From: an uncultured Ruminococcus sp.
Lineage (GTDB): Bacteria > Bacillota > Clostridia > Oscillospirales > Ruminococcaceae
Assembly (NCBI GenBank): GCA_947589205.1
Contig: CANQCJ010000004.1
Coordinates: 1-28,331 of the forward strand
DNA: 28,331 nucleotides
Direction: 5' to 3'
Part shown: positions 1 to 5,210 of the stretch, piece after piece
How the letters are laid out: every line of letters begins with the position of its first letter
Numbering within the stretch: position 1 is the first letter of the stretch
Position numbers and translations under genes: made by a program
Notes under the pieces: model-generated
What the model saw: only the letters and a program-made list of their open reading frames with translations
Database searches by the model: none
What the model was told of the DNA's origin: nothing

Positions 1-334
1 TAAGCAGCTCCGCGCCCCTGTTGGCGACAAGCTCCTTATTTGAGGTGACAACGCTCTTTCCCTTTTCAAGAGACTTTTTTGTAAAAGTATATGCCGGCTC
101 GACGCCGCCTATTACCTCGGCTACTACCTCTATCTCATCGTCCTCGAGCACGATGTTAAAATCCTTTATCATTCTGTCGGCAAAGGGACTTTCCGGAAAA
201 TCGCGAAGATCGACGATATATTTTATATCACAGTCTCTGCCTACCTTTTTGGAGATAGACTCTCTGTTCTTTTCAAAAAGCTCGACCGTTCCCGAGCCGA
301 CGACTCCGTAACCTATTACTGCAACATTTTTCAC
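1..334 (-). CDS. hom: Homoserine dehydrogenase, N-terminal part (cut by window edge)
   Basis: This is the first 111 codons of homoserine dehydrogenase, which makes homoserine from aspartate semialdehyde with NAD(P)H for threonine and methionine synthesis. The protein begins with a Rossmann dinucleotide loop (VAVIGYGVVGSGTVELF) and later shows IGGVEPAYTF and VVTSNKELVANRGAELL, which are typical of this family. The catalytic part lies beyond base 1. I chose the GTG at 334 because a GGGGG ribosome binding site (343-347) lies 8 bases upstream; the in-frame TTG at 340 is a weaker alternative. A promoter on this strand is at 381-410. Family assignment is secure; whether an ACT regulatory domain follows cannot be seen. 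Confidence 0.93.
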   Translation of the reverse strand, partial: MKNVAVIGYGVVGSGTVELFEKNRESISKKVGRDCDIKYIVDLRDFPESPFADRMIKDFNIVLEDDEIEVVAEVIGGVEPAYTFTKKSLEKGKSVVTSNKELVANRGAELL

Positions 335-380
335 TTTCAATTCCCCCTGTTTATGGGCAGTATTTTACTTATTTTAATTA

Positions 381-410
381 AGTATAACACAATTCAAGCA
401 GATTTGTCAA
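381..410 (-). promoter_or_regulatory. Sigma-A promoter for hom
   Basis: On the minus strand TTGACA (410-405) and TATACT (386-381) are separated by 18 bases. The site lies 47 bases upstream of the GTG start of hom and nothing else could use it. Confidence 0.7.
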
Positions 411-482
411 TTAATATTCTGTATATTTTTTGAAATAGGCAGATATTTGTATATCTTAACGCAAAAATATTCGTCAAAGCTC

Positions 483-511
483 TTGCTTTTTGTGAGAAAA
501 TAGTGTACAAT
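483..511 (+). promoter_or_regulatory. Sigma-A promoter for the DUF308-like gene
   Basis: TTGCTT (483-488) and TACAAT (506-511) are 17 bases apart, about 40 bases upstream of the membrane protein start. The match is moderate. Confidence 0.55.
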
Positions 512-552
512 ATTATTATAATGATATTGTAAAAAAGGAAGTGCTAAAAAAT

Positions 553-1176
553 ATGAAGGAAATGATGACTAATTATCTGCTCGGGGCTGTCGCCTGTATC
601 GTTCTGGGCATCGCCCTGCTCATAGATCCGCTTATCATTACCGATGTGCTCGGAAAAGCTCTCGGCGTTATTTTTATCGTCTGGGCGGTAATAGGCATTC
701 TCGGATTTTTCATTTCTCGCTCGCGCGGCGGCGAAGCGGGTATCCTTTCGCTTATAGCCGACATAATAAAATTTGCCGCGGGCGTTTACGTCTTTATCGA
801 CCCGAATCTGCTCGTAAAGATCGTCATGATAACGATAGGCTTCTATCTTCTCTGCTCCGGCATACCGCAGCTTATTTCCGCCGTAAGGATACGCTCTATC
901 GCTCCCGACAGGTGGATGCTTCCGCTCGTAAGCTCGCTCTTGACCGTCGTTATCGGCGCGTTCATGCTGCTTTCTCCGGTCTGGATAACCGAAAAGCTCA
1001 TGCGCCTTGTGGGAATTATCCTGCTCGTCTCGGGAATATGCAATTTCCTGAGCGGCTTTAACGGAACTCGGCTTTACAACAAGCTCAAAAAGGATATAGA
1101 GTACGGCGGCGGACGCGGCAGGGACGACAGAGACACCTCCGCAGAGGATAAGCGCAACGCTATCGATGTTGACTGA
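553..1176 (+). CDS. DUF308/HdeD-like six-pass membrane protein
   Basis: A 207-residue integral membrane protein of unknown function. It shows six hydrophobic segments arranged as three repeated pairs (for example YLLGAVACIVLGIALLI, LGVIFIVWAVIGILGFFI, LVKIVMITIGFYLLCSG), followed by a charged cytoplasmic tail rich in Gly, Arg and Asp. Paired helices with a repeating LGxxxIxxG pattern are typical of the DUF308/HdeD family; some members are linked to acid stress, but no role can be read from this sequence. I prefer ATG 553, about 13 bases after the AAGGAA at 535-540; the in-frame GTG at 541 directly abuts that site. It is a single gene with its own promoter and terminator. Confidence 0.8.
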   Translation: MKEMMTNYLLGAVACIVLGIALLIDPLIITDVLGKALGVIFIVWAVIGILGFFISRSRGGEAGILSLIADIIKFAAGVYVFIDPNLLVKIVMITIGFYLLCSGIPQLISAVRIRSIAPDRWMLPLVSSLLTVVIGAFMLLSPVWITEKLMRLVGIILLVSGICNFLSGFNGTRLYNKLKKDIEYGGGRGRDDRDTSAEDKRNAIDVD

Positions 1177-1196
1177 CATACTATTATTAATATATC

Positions 1197-1233
1197 ACGG
1201 CGGCTGATGAGAAACAGCCGCCGTTGTTTTTTT
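1197..1233 (+). terminator. Intrinsic terminator after the DUF308-like gene
   Basis: A perfect 10-bp stem (ACGGCGGCTG 1197-1206 with CAGCCGCCGT 1215-1224) and an 8-base loop are followed directly by a T-rich run. Confidence 0.93.
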
Positions 1234-1242
1234 TATAAAACA

Positions 1243-1325
1243 GATCTCCTCCCCCGGAGGTTTTTCGCCGCGCGCTCAAAGGGGAAAAAGCAGCGTGCGA
1301 AAATACCTCGCAAGGGGAGGAGATC
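1243..1325. repeat. 83-base inverted-repeat element between convergent genes
   Basis: GATCTCCTCCCC (1243-1254) is the exact reverse complement of GGGGAGGAGATC (1314-1325). Inside it, TTTTCGC (1262-1268) pairs with GCGAAAA (1297-1303), so the whole segment can fold into one long interrupted hairpin. It lies between the terminator of the membrane protein gene and the end of sigF. On the minus strand it is followed by a short T-rich stretch, so it may help to end sigF transcripts. No coding potential is visible. Confidence 0.6.
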
Positions 1326-1360
1326 CGTGGGGTATGGTAAATTGATGTCATAAGCTTTAT

Positions 1361-2026
1361 TTAGACTGCGCATTTTTCGCGCATGAGCGCCAGCAGCTTT
1401 TTTTCTCTGCGCGATACCTGCACCTGCGTCATGCCGAGGGCTAACGCCGTTTCGGTCTGGGTCTTGCTGCGGAAATATCTCAGATATATAAGCTGTTTAT
1501 CCTTTTGCTCCAGCATATCCAGCGCGTTTTTCAGTGTCATAAGCTCGATTATCCTGTCCTCGGAGGACGGCACCGGAACGTCCGCTTCCTCCGCGCCGTC
1601 CTCGTCGAACACCGTAAGGCTGACTATCGGCTGAGAAGCCGCCAACGCCTCCGCGACGGCCTGCTCGGAACGCTGACTTAGCGCGCTCAATTCTTTTATG
1701 GTCGGCTCGCGGCCGTTTTCTGTCATGAACGTTTCGCGGCAGCGGGCGAGCTTCAGCGAAAGCTCTCTTACTCCGCGGCTGACCCGTATCGCGCCGCCGT
1801 CACGGAAAAGGCGTTTTATCTCTCCGAGTATCACCGGTACGGCGTAGGTGGAAAATTTCACTCCCCGCGATTCGTCAAAGGCGCGGGACGCCTTCATAAG
1901 TCCCATGCAGCCTGCCGAATACAGGTCGTCGTATTCTATTCCGCGCCCTCGGAAACGGTTAGCGCACAGGTGTACAAGTCCTAAGTTTTCTTCCGCTCTT
2001 GTCTGAAAGGTTTGCTTTGCATTCAT
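1361..2026 (-). CDS. sigF: RNA polymerase sigma-F factor (forespore)
   Basis: A 221-residue sigma-70 family factor of the sporulation/SigB subgroup, the first forespore-specific sigma factor. Region 2 includes GIEYDDLYSAGCMGLMKA and the core FSTYAVPVILGEIKRLFRD; region 3 starts at IRVSRGVREL; region 4 ends with QTETALALGMTQVQVSRREKK, the helix-turn-helix that reads the -35 element. The start is the ATG at 2026, preceded by AGGAG in the right place; an in-frame TTG farther upstream lacks support. It is the last gene of the classic spoIIAA-spoIIAB-sigF operon and overlaps the end of spoIIAB by 68 bases. Neighbour identity distinguishes it from sigB. Confidence 0.93.
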   Translation of the reverse strand: MNAKQTFQTRAEENLGLVHLCANRFRGRGIEYDDLYSAGCMGLMKASRAFDESRGVKFSTYAVPVILGEIKRLFRDGGAIRVSRGVRELSLKLARCRETFMTENGREPTIKELSALSQRSEQAVAEALAASQPIVSLTVFDEDGAEEADVPVPSSEDRIIELMTLKNALDMLEQKDKQLIYLRYFRSKTQTETALALGMTQVQVSRREKKLLALMREKCAV

Positions 2027-2468
2027 TCGGCGATCTCTCCTGCAAGACTTTTTCCATGACAAGGACCGTGCCGTTTCCCGGAGAGCTTTTTACGCGCAGC
2101 TTGTCGGTAAAGCTCTCCATTACGGCAAAGCCGAGACCCGCGCGTTCCTCCTCGGGGGCGGTGGTGAACAGCGGCTGCATAGCTTGTCCGATGTCCTCTA
2201 TCCCGCAGCCCTTGTCGCGTATTTTTATGTAAACTCTCCTGTCGCCGAAAAGCTTTATCTGCATATACACTATCCCGCCCGGCATATCTCTGTAGGCGTG
2301 TACAACGCAGTTGGTCACCGCCTCGGACACTGCTGTCTTTAGCTCCGCAAGCTCGCTGACAAGCGGGTCGAGAAGCGATATAAAGGAAGAAGCCGCCGCT
2401 CTTGCGAACGCCTCGTTCTCGCTTGAAGCGATAAAGCTGAGCTTCATTTCATTTATGCACCCGTTCAT
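1959..2468 (-). CDS. spoIIAB: Anti-sigma F factor / serine kinase
   Basis: A GHKL-fold kinase that binds and silences sigma-F and phosphorylates SpoIIAA. Visible ATP-site motifs are the N box (ELKTAVSEAVTNCVVHAY), the G1 box (DKGCGIED) and the G2 box (ERAGLGFAVM); MQPLFTT is a further family signature. The ATG at 2468 follows GGAGG, which lies within the last codons of spoIIAA. At 169 residues it is roughly 20-25 residues longer than the Bacillus protein: after the usual end near GTVLVMEKVL it continues with a basic tail that is read across the start of sigF. The tail may be neutral, but the overlap would couple translation of the kinase and its target. Confidence 0.93.
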   Translation of the reverse strand: MNGCINEMKLSFIASSENEAFARAAASSFISLLDPLVSELAELKTAVSEAVTNCVVHAYRDMPGGIVYMQIKLFGDRRVYIKIRDKGCGIEDIGQAMQPLFTTAPEEERAGLGFAVMESFTDKLRVKSSPGNGTVLVMEKVLQERSPNECKANLSDKSGRKLRTCTPVR

Positions 2469-2474
2469 GTTTAA

Positions 2475-2792
2475 CTACCTCCGGACAGTGTTTATTATCT
2501 CGCAAAGCCTGCCTATGCCGGAAAGCTTCATGACCTTTGCGATATACGCCGGCGGGTCGGCTACTATAAGCTTCCCGCCAAGCTCGTTTATAAGCTTGTA
2601 CCTTCCCATGACAAGCCCGATGCCGGAGCTGTCCATAAAGCTCACGTTTGAAAAATCGAGTATCAGCTTGTCTATCGGCGCGCTTTTTACAGCGCGGTCT
2701 ATCTCGGTCCTCATCGCCGCGGCGGTGTGGTGATCTATGTCGCCGCTAAGATGCGCCGTCAGCGTCTGAGAGTTTATTTCGATGCTCACCAA
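2475..2792 (-). CDS. spoIIAA: Anti-sigma F factor antagonist
   Basis: A STAS-domain anti-anti-sigma factor. When unphosphorylated it strips SpoIIAB from sigma-F; SpoIIAB phosphorylates it on the serine of the motif seen here as FMDSSGIG. Other family features are HLSGDIDHHTAA near the N terminus and YKLINELGGKL. The start is uncertain: TTG 2792 and GTG 2789 lie 13 and 16 bases after the GAAGG at 2806-2810, whereas GTG 2804 almost touches it. The TTG gives 105 residues and an N terminus beginning MVSIEI. It is the first gene of the operon; spoIIAB starts 6 bases after its stop codon. Confidence 0.92.
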   Translation of the reverse strand: MVSIEINSQTLTAHLSGDIDHHTAAAMRTEIDRAVKSAPIDKLILDFSNVSFMDSSGIGLVMGRYKLINELGGKLIVADPPAYIAKVMKLSGIGRLCEIINTVRR

Positions 2793-2818
2793 TTTTAAAA
2801 ACACACCTTCTTTTAGAA

Positions 2819-2853
2819 ATTAGAGATAAGAGGTAAGAGATATGAGGTAAGAG
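2819..2853. repeat. Heptad tandem repeat, about five units
   Basis: Five successive 7-base units fit the consensus T(T/A)(A/T)GAG(A/G), just upstream of the spoIIAA ribosome binding site, so they lie in the spoIIA leader. Similar units occur at 4997-5013 and, on the minus strand, at 17308-17352. Confidence 0.6.
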
Positions 2854-2873
2854 TTTCCTTTTTTCTGTAAACT

Positions 2874-2906
2874 ATTATAGCACGCATTAAAGGAAAAATT
2901 TGTCGG
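2874..2906 (-). promoter_or_regulatory. spoIIA operon promoter with Spo0A-like box over the -35 region
   Basis: On the minus strand an extended -10 element, TGCTATAAT (2882-2874), is clear. The -35 position (about 2897-2902) has no good consensus but overlaps CCGACAAA (2906-2899), a near match to a Spo0A box. Spo0A-activated sigma-A promoters such as Bacillus spoIIG and spoIIE have a box over the -35, so this arrangement makes sense. Confidence 0.6.
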
Positions 2907-2928
2907 TTTTTGTATGCCGAAAAAAGAA

Positions 2929-2943
2929 TTTTTCGACAAAAAA
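2929..2943 (-). promoter_or_regulatory. Spo0A box upstream of spoIIA
   Basis: The minus strand reads TTTTTTGTCGAAAAA and contains the canonical 0A-box core TGTCGAA. It lies about 55 bases upstream of the spoIIA -10 element. Spo0A activation of spoIIA is known in sporeformers; binding here is inferred. Confidence 0.6.
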
Positions 2944-3000
2944 TACCCTTCGCGCCGCGGGAGCGGGCAAAGGGACAAAAACGTTGTGTATTTTGCATAA

Positions 3001-3068
3001 GTTAAAGTGTACAAAAAAACAATAGCACGATTGTAGAGAATAACCAAAATGTTAAAAGTGCACAAAAA
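3001..3068 (+). repeat. Pair of direct repeats upstream of the transport promoter
   Basis: GTTAAAGTGTACAAAAA (3001-3017) and GTTAAAAGTGCACAAAAA (3051-3068) start 50 bases apart, about five helical turns. Each is centred on a GTGYAC palindrome. They lie 27 to 94 bases upstream of the -35 element and look like paired binding sites for a regulator. Confidence 0.5.
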
Positions 3069-3074
3069 CGGTTT

Positions 3075-3090
3075 CCGTAAACGTTTTCGG
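3075..3090 (+). promoter_or_regulatory. Near-palindromic operator candidate (LacI/CcpA-like)
   Basis: CCGTAAACGTTTTCGG is palindromic except for one symmetric pair of positions and is centred on CG, as in LacI-family and CcpA cre sites. It ends four bases before the -35 element of the transport promoter. Its regulator is unknown. Confidence 0.5.
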
Positions 3091-3094
3091 GAGC

Positions 3095-3123
3095 TTGACA
3101 AACTAATTGAAAATTGATATAAT
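3095..3123 (+). promoter_or_regulatory. Consensus sigma-A promoter of the transport locus
   Basis: TTGACA (3095-3100) and TATAAT (3118-3123) with a 17-base spacer, an exact consensus. Transcription should start near 3130, giving a leader of about 225 bases before the first ATPase gene. Confidence 0.88.
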
Positions 3124-3174
3124 TAATAATAGTCCTTGATGTCTTTTTATACATTTCTTACGAAAAACGCATGG

Positions 3175-3214
3175 TGATAATGTGCAAAACTGTTAAAAGT
3201 TTTGTCTATTATCA
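3175..3214 (+). promoter_or_regulatory. Leader hairpin in the transport mRNA
   Basis: TGATAAT (3175-3181) pairs with ATTATCA (3208-3214) and AAAACT (3186-3191) with AGTTTT (3198-3203), separated by a symmetric four-by-four internal loop. There is no T-run, so it is not a terminator; it could be an RNA structure or a double DNA operator. Confidence 0.5.
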
Positions 3215-3272
3215 ATATGTGGAGTTAAGTTTGCGCTAAAATACTAAATGTATGGTTTGGACACGATTCCTT

Positions 3273-3310
3273 AGCATTTTACACAAAAAGCTGTCAGCAT
3301 TTTAAACAAA
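3273..3310 (+). repeat. Tandem 15-base motif in the leader
   Basis: AGCATTTTACACAAA (3273-3287) and AGCATTTTAAACAAA (3296-3310) differ at one position. A further one-mismatch copy on the minus strand (25877-25863) lies upstream of the small RNA promoter. Confidence 0.5.
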
Positions 3311-3354
3311 GAACGAACGCCGTGAGCTTTGCGGCGGTGAAAGAGGAAAACACG

Positions 3355-4041
3355 ATGAACGAGATCATTCTTTCGACAAATAACCTCTGCCGCGATTTTA
3401 AAATAGGCGACGGTAGCGTTGTTTCAGCTCTTAAAAATGTCAGCATCGACATCGAACGGGGAAAGCTTACTATCCTTAGAGGACGTTCGGGAAGCGGCAA
3501 GACCACGCTGATAAATATTTTGGGCGCGCTCGACCGACCGACCAAGGGTTCGGTGGATTTCGGCGGGAGGGATATCACAAAGCTCTCCGACAAAAAGCGG
3601 GACAATATCCGCAGAACGGAAATGGCTTTCGTTTTCCAGTCGGTCGCGCTTATGAGCGGACTGACGGCGTTTGAGAACGTCGAGTTCGGACTGAGGCTTG
3701 CGCGGTATCCGTATGATAAGCGCAGGGCGAGAGTTACCGAGGTCATGACGGACGTGGGTCTCGATAAAAGAATGCACCACCGTCCGAGCGAGATGAGCGG
3801 CGGCGAACAGCAGAGGACGGCTATTGCGAGAGCGATAGCGCACGAGCCGATGATCGTCTTTGCGGACGAACCGACCGCCGAGCTGGACACCAACACCGCG
3901 CTGCACATAGTATCGCTTTTCAAGCGTCTCGTAGCAGAGCGCGGCATGACTATAATCATGACGACGCACGACCCGAGCATGATAGATATTGCAGACAAGG
4001 TATATACTCTTGAGGACGGTGAGATAGTTGAGGAAGGCTGA
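3355..4041 (+). CDS. ABC transporter ATP-binding protein, LolD/MacB type
   Basis: A 228-residue ATPase subunit. It has Walker A GRSGSGKTT (about residues 43-51), a Q-loop in VFQSVALM, the signature MSGGEQQR, Walker B IVFADEPTAELD and the switch histidine in TTHD. Length and sequence fit the LolD/MacB/FtsE group, which normally pairs with FtsX/MacB-type permeases, not the longer MalK type used by sugar importers. I chose ATG 3355 because AGAGGA lies 7 bases upstream; an in-frame upstream extension lacks such a site. It is the first gene of the 14 kb locus, and the next ATPase starts about 40 bases after its stop. No FtsX-like permease is nearby. Confidence 0.9.
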   Translation: MNEIILSTNNLCRDFKIGDGSVVSALKNVSIDIERGKLTILRGRSGSGKTTLINILGALDRPTKGSVDFGGRDITKLSDKKRDNIRRTEMAFVFQSVALMSGLTAFENVEFGLRLARYPYDKRRARVTEVMTDVGLDKRMHHRPSEMSGGEQQRTAIARAIAHEPMIVFADEPTAELDTNTALHIVSLFKRLVAERGMTIIMTTHDPSMIDIADKVYTLEDGEIVEEG

Positions 4042-4081
4042 AGCCGTTAAGGATATGATAGCTCCCGACGGTGATAACCAT

Positions 4082-5008
4082 ATGATAAGCTGCGAAAATC
4101 TTGTTAAGATCTATAAGACCTCCGAGGTCGAGGTCGTTGCCCTGCAGGGCTTGGATCTTACCGTAGAGCGCGGAGAGCTTATGGCTATCGTCGGAAATTC
4201 CGGAAGCGGAAAATCGACGCTGCTGAATATGCTGGGCGGTCTCGACCGGCCGAGCGCGGGCGCGCTTTTCGTGGACGGAAAGAATCTGCTCAAATTTACC
4301 GACGCCGACTATGTTAAGTATAAGCGCGAGACGGTGGGCTTTGTGTGGCAGAACAACGCCAGAAACCTTGTGCCGTATCTTACCGCGGTGCAGAACGTTG
4401 AGCTGCCCATGCTGCTTGAAGGCTCTCACCGGCGCAGAGAACGCGCGCTCGAGCTGCTCGACAAGGTAGGACTGAGCGGAAGAAAAAATTCCCGTCTCGA
4501 CCAGATGAGCGGCGGCGAACAGCAGAGAGTGGCTATCGCGATAGCCCTCGCCAACGACCCGAGACTGCTGCTTGCGGACGAACCGACTGGCTCTGTGGAC
4601 ACAAAGACCTCCCGCGTGATACTCGATATTTTCAAGGAGCTTAACCGCAATGAAGCGCTGACGATCGTTATAGTTACTCACGATGTCAAGATGGCGAGGA
4701 GCATAGACCGAGTGGTGGCTATAAGAGACGGAAGAACCAGCTCGGAGATAGTAAGAAGAAGATCCTACAAGGAGGATCTCGCGGAGCTTGCGGTGATACG
4801 CAGCGGCGGGCGGGAGCAGCCCGAAAGCGAGGACGAGGACGATTTTACTCATGAGGAGCTTGTCGTACTCGACAGGGCGGGAAGATTGCAGCTTCCCAAA
4901 AATTACATGGACACCATAGGGATAAAGGGCGGCGACAGAGTAAGAGTAGAGCTTGACGAGGAGTCGCAGCGGCTTTATCTTATAAAAGAAGATAGGATTA
5001 GAAGTTAG
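4082..5008 (+). CDS. ABC ATPase with C-terminal AbrB/SpoVT-like domain
   Basis: A 308-residue protein. Residues 1-225 form a LolD-type ATPase: Walker A GNSGSGKST (38-46), signature MSGGEQQR, Walker B LLLADEPTGSVD and H-loop VTHD. After an acidic linker (PESEDEDD), residues 259-303 read ELVVLDRAGRLQLPKNYMDTIGIKGGDRVRVEL in short steps, the pattern of an AbrB/SpoVT swapped-hairpin domain (DRAGRxxxPK, LGIKxGDxVxVE). I know of no such domain as standard in this ATPase class. ATG 4082 has GGTGAT six bases upstream; ATG 4055 and TTG 4028 are in-frame alternatives. Its stop codon lies inside a heptad repeat (4997-5013). It may regulate transport, bind DNA, or replace the usual regulatory domain. Confidence 0.85.
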   Translation: MISCENLVKIYKTSEVEVVALQGLDLTVERGELMAIVGNSGSGKSTLLNMLGGLDRPSAGALFVDGKNLLKFTDADYVKYKRETVGFVWQNNARNLVPYLTAVQNVELPMLLEGSHRRRERALELLDKVGLSGRKNSRLDQMSGGEQQRVAIAIALANDPRLLLADEPTGSVDTKTSRVILDIFKELNRNEALTIVIVTHDVKMARSIDRVVAIRDGRTSSEIVRRRSYKEDLAELAVIRSGGREQPESEDEDDFTHEELVVLDRAGRLQLPKNYMDTIGIKGGDRVRVELDEESQRLYLIKEDRIRS

Positions 5009-5056
5009 AGGTCAGACGCTTACCTCTCAAGAGCGCAGCGATCTAGCTTCTGAGAG
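4997..5056 (+). repeat. Heptad/palindrome repeat overlapping the ATPase stop codon
   Basis: It begins ATTAGAAGTTAGAGG and can fold: AGAGGT (5007-5012) pairs with ACCTCT (5022-5027), and AGAAGTTAGA with TCTAGCTTCT (one mismatch). It shares its ATTAGAAGT(T/C)AGAG start and a GAGCGCAGC block with the copy at 17289-17352. Confidence 0.55.
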
Positions 5057-5066
5057 AAATAATTCG

Positions 5067-5098
5067 AGCTACAGAAAACAAAAAAGGTTTCTGTAGCT
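5067..5098 (+). promoter_or_regulatory. Strong hairpin without T-run before the binding-protein gene
   Basis: AGCTACAGAAA (5067-5077) pairs perfectly with TTTCTGTAGCT (5088-5098) across a 10-base loop. No U-tract follows, so it should not be a simple terminator. It may protect or process the mRNA between the ATPase genes and the binding-protein gene. Confidence 0.55.
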
Positions 5099-5210
5099 TC
5101 GAGCACAAAACAATTTCGGTATTCAATGTCTTTTGCAAAATTCGTCCGTCTTTTTGAAAAGGCATTTGATATAAACAGCAAAGCAAATTTACTGGAAAGG
5201 TGGATTCATA

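Larger units (their letters stand above)
2805..3354. other. 550-base divergent control region between spoIIA and the transport locus
   Basis: There is no credible gene here. Leftward it holds the spoIIA heptad repeat, promoter and Spo0A-like boxes. Rightward it holds two direct repeats, a near-palindromic operator candidate, a consensus promoter and a structured leader of about 225 bases. ORFs in this region lack ribosome binding sites and family features. Confidence 0.7.

Noticed and set aside
21..311. 96-codon open frame on the plus strand
   Set aside because: Shadow of hom on the opposite strand, where the Rossmann motif is clear.
1361..2804. rsbV-rsbW-sigB operon as an alternative identity
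   Set aside because: The gene order is the same, but the kinase and sigma sequences (for example MQPLFTT, FSTYAVPVILGEIKR, VSRGVREL) and the 0A-type boxes fit SpoIIAB/sigma-F better.
2813..3101. Two overlapping minus-strand open frames in the divergent control region
   Set aside because: Low-complexity, basic and without ribosome binding sites; they cover promoter elements and repeats.
3956..4852. 298-codon open frame on the minus strand
   Set aside because: Antisense to both ATPase genes, which have complete ATPase motifs; no start signal.
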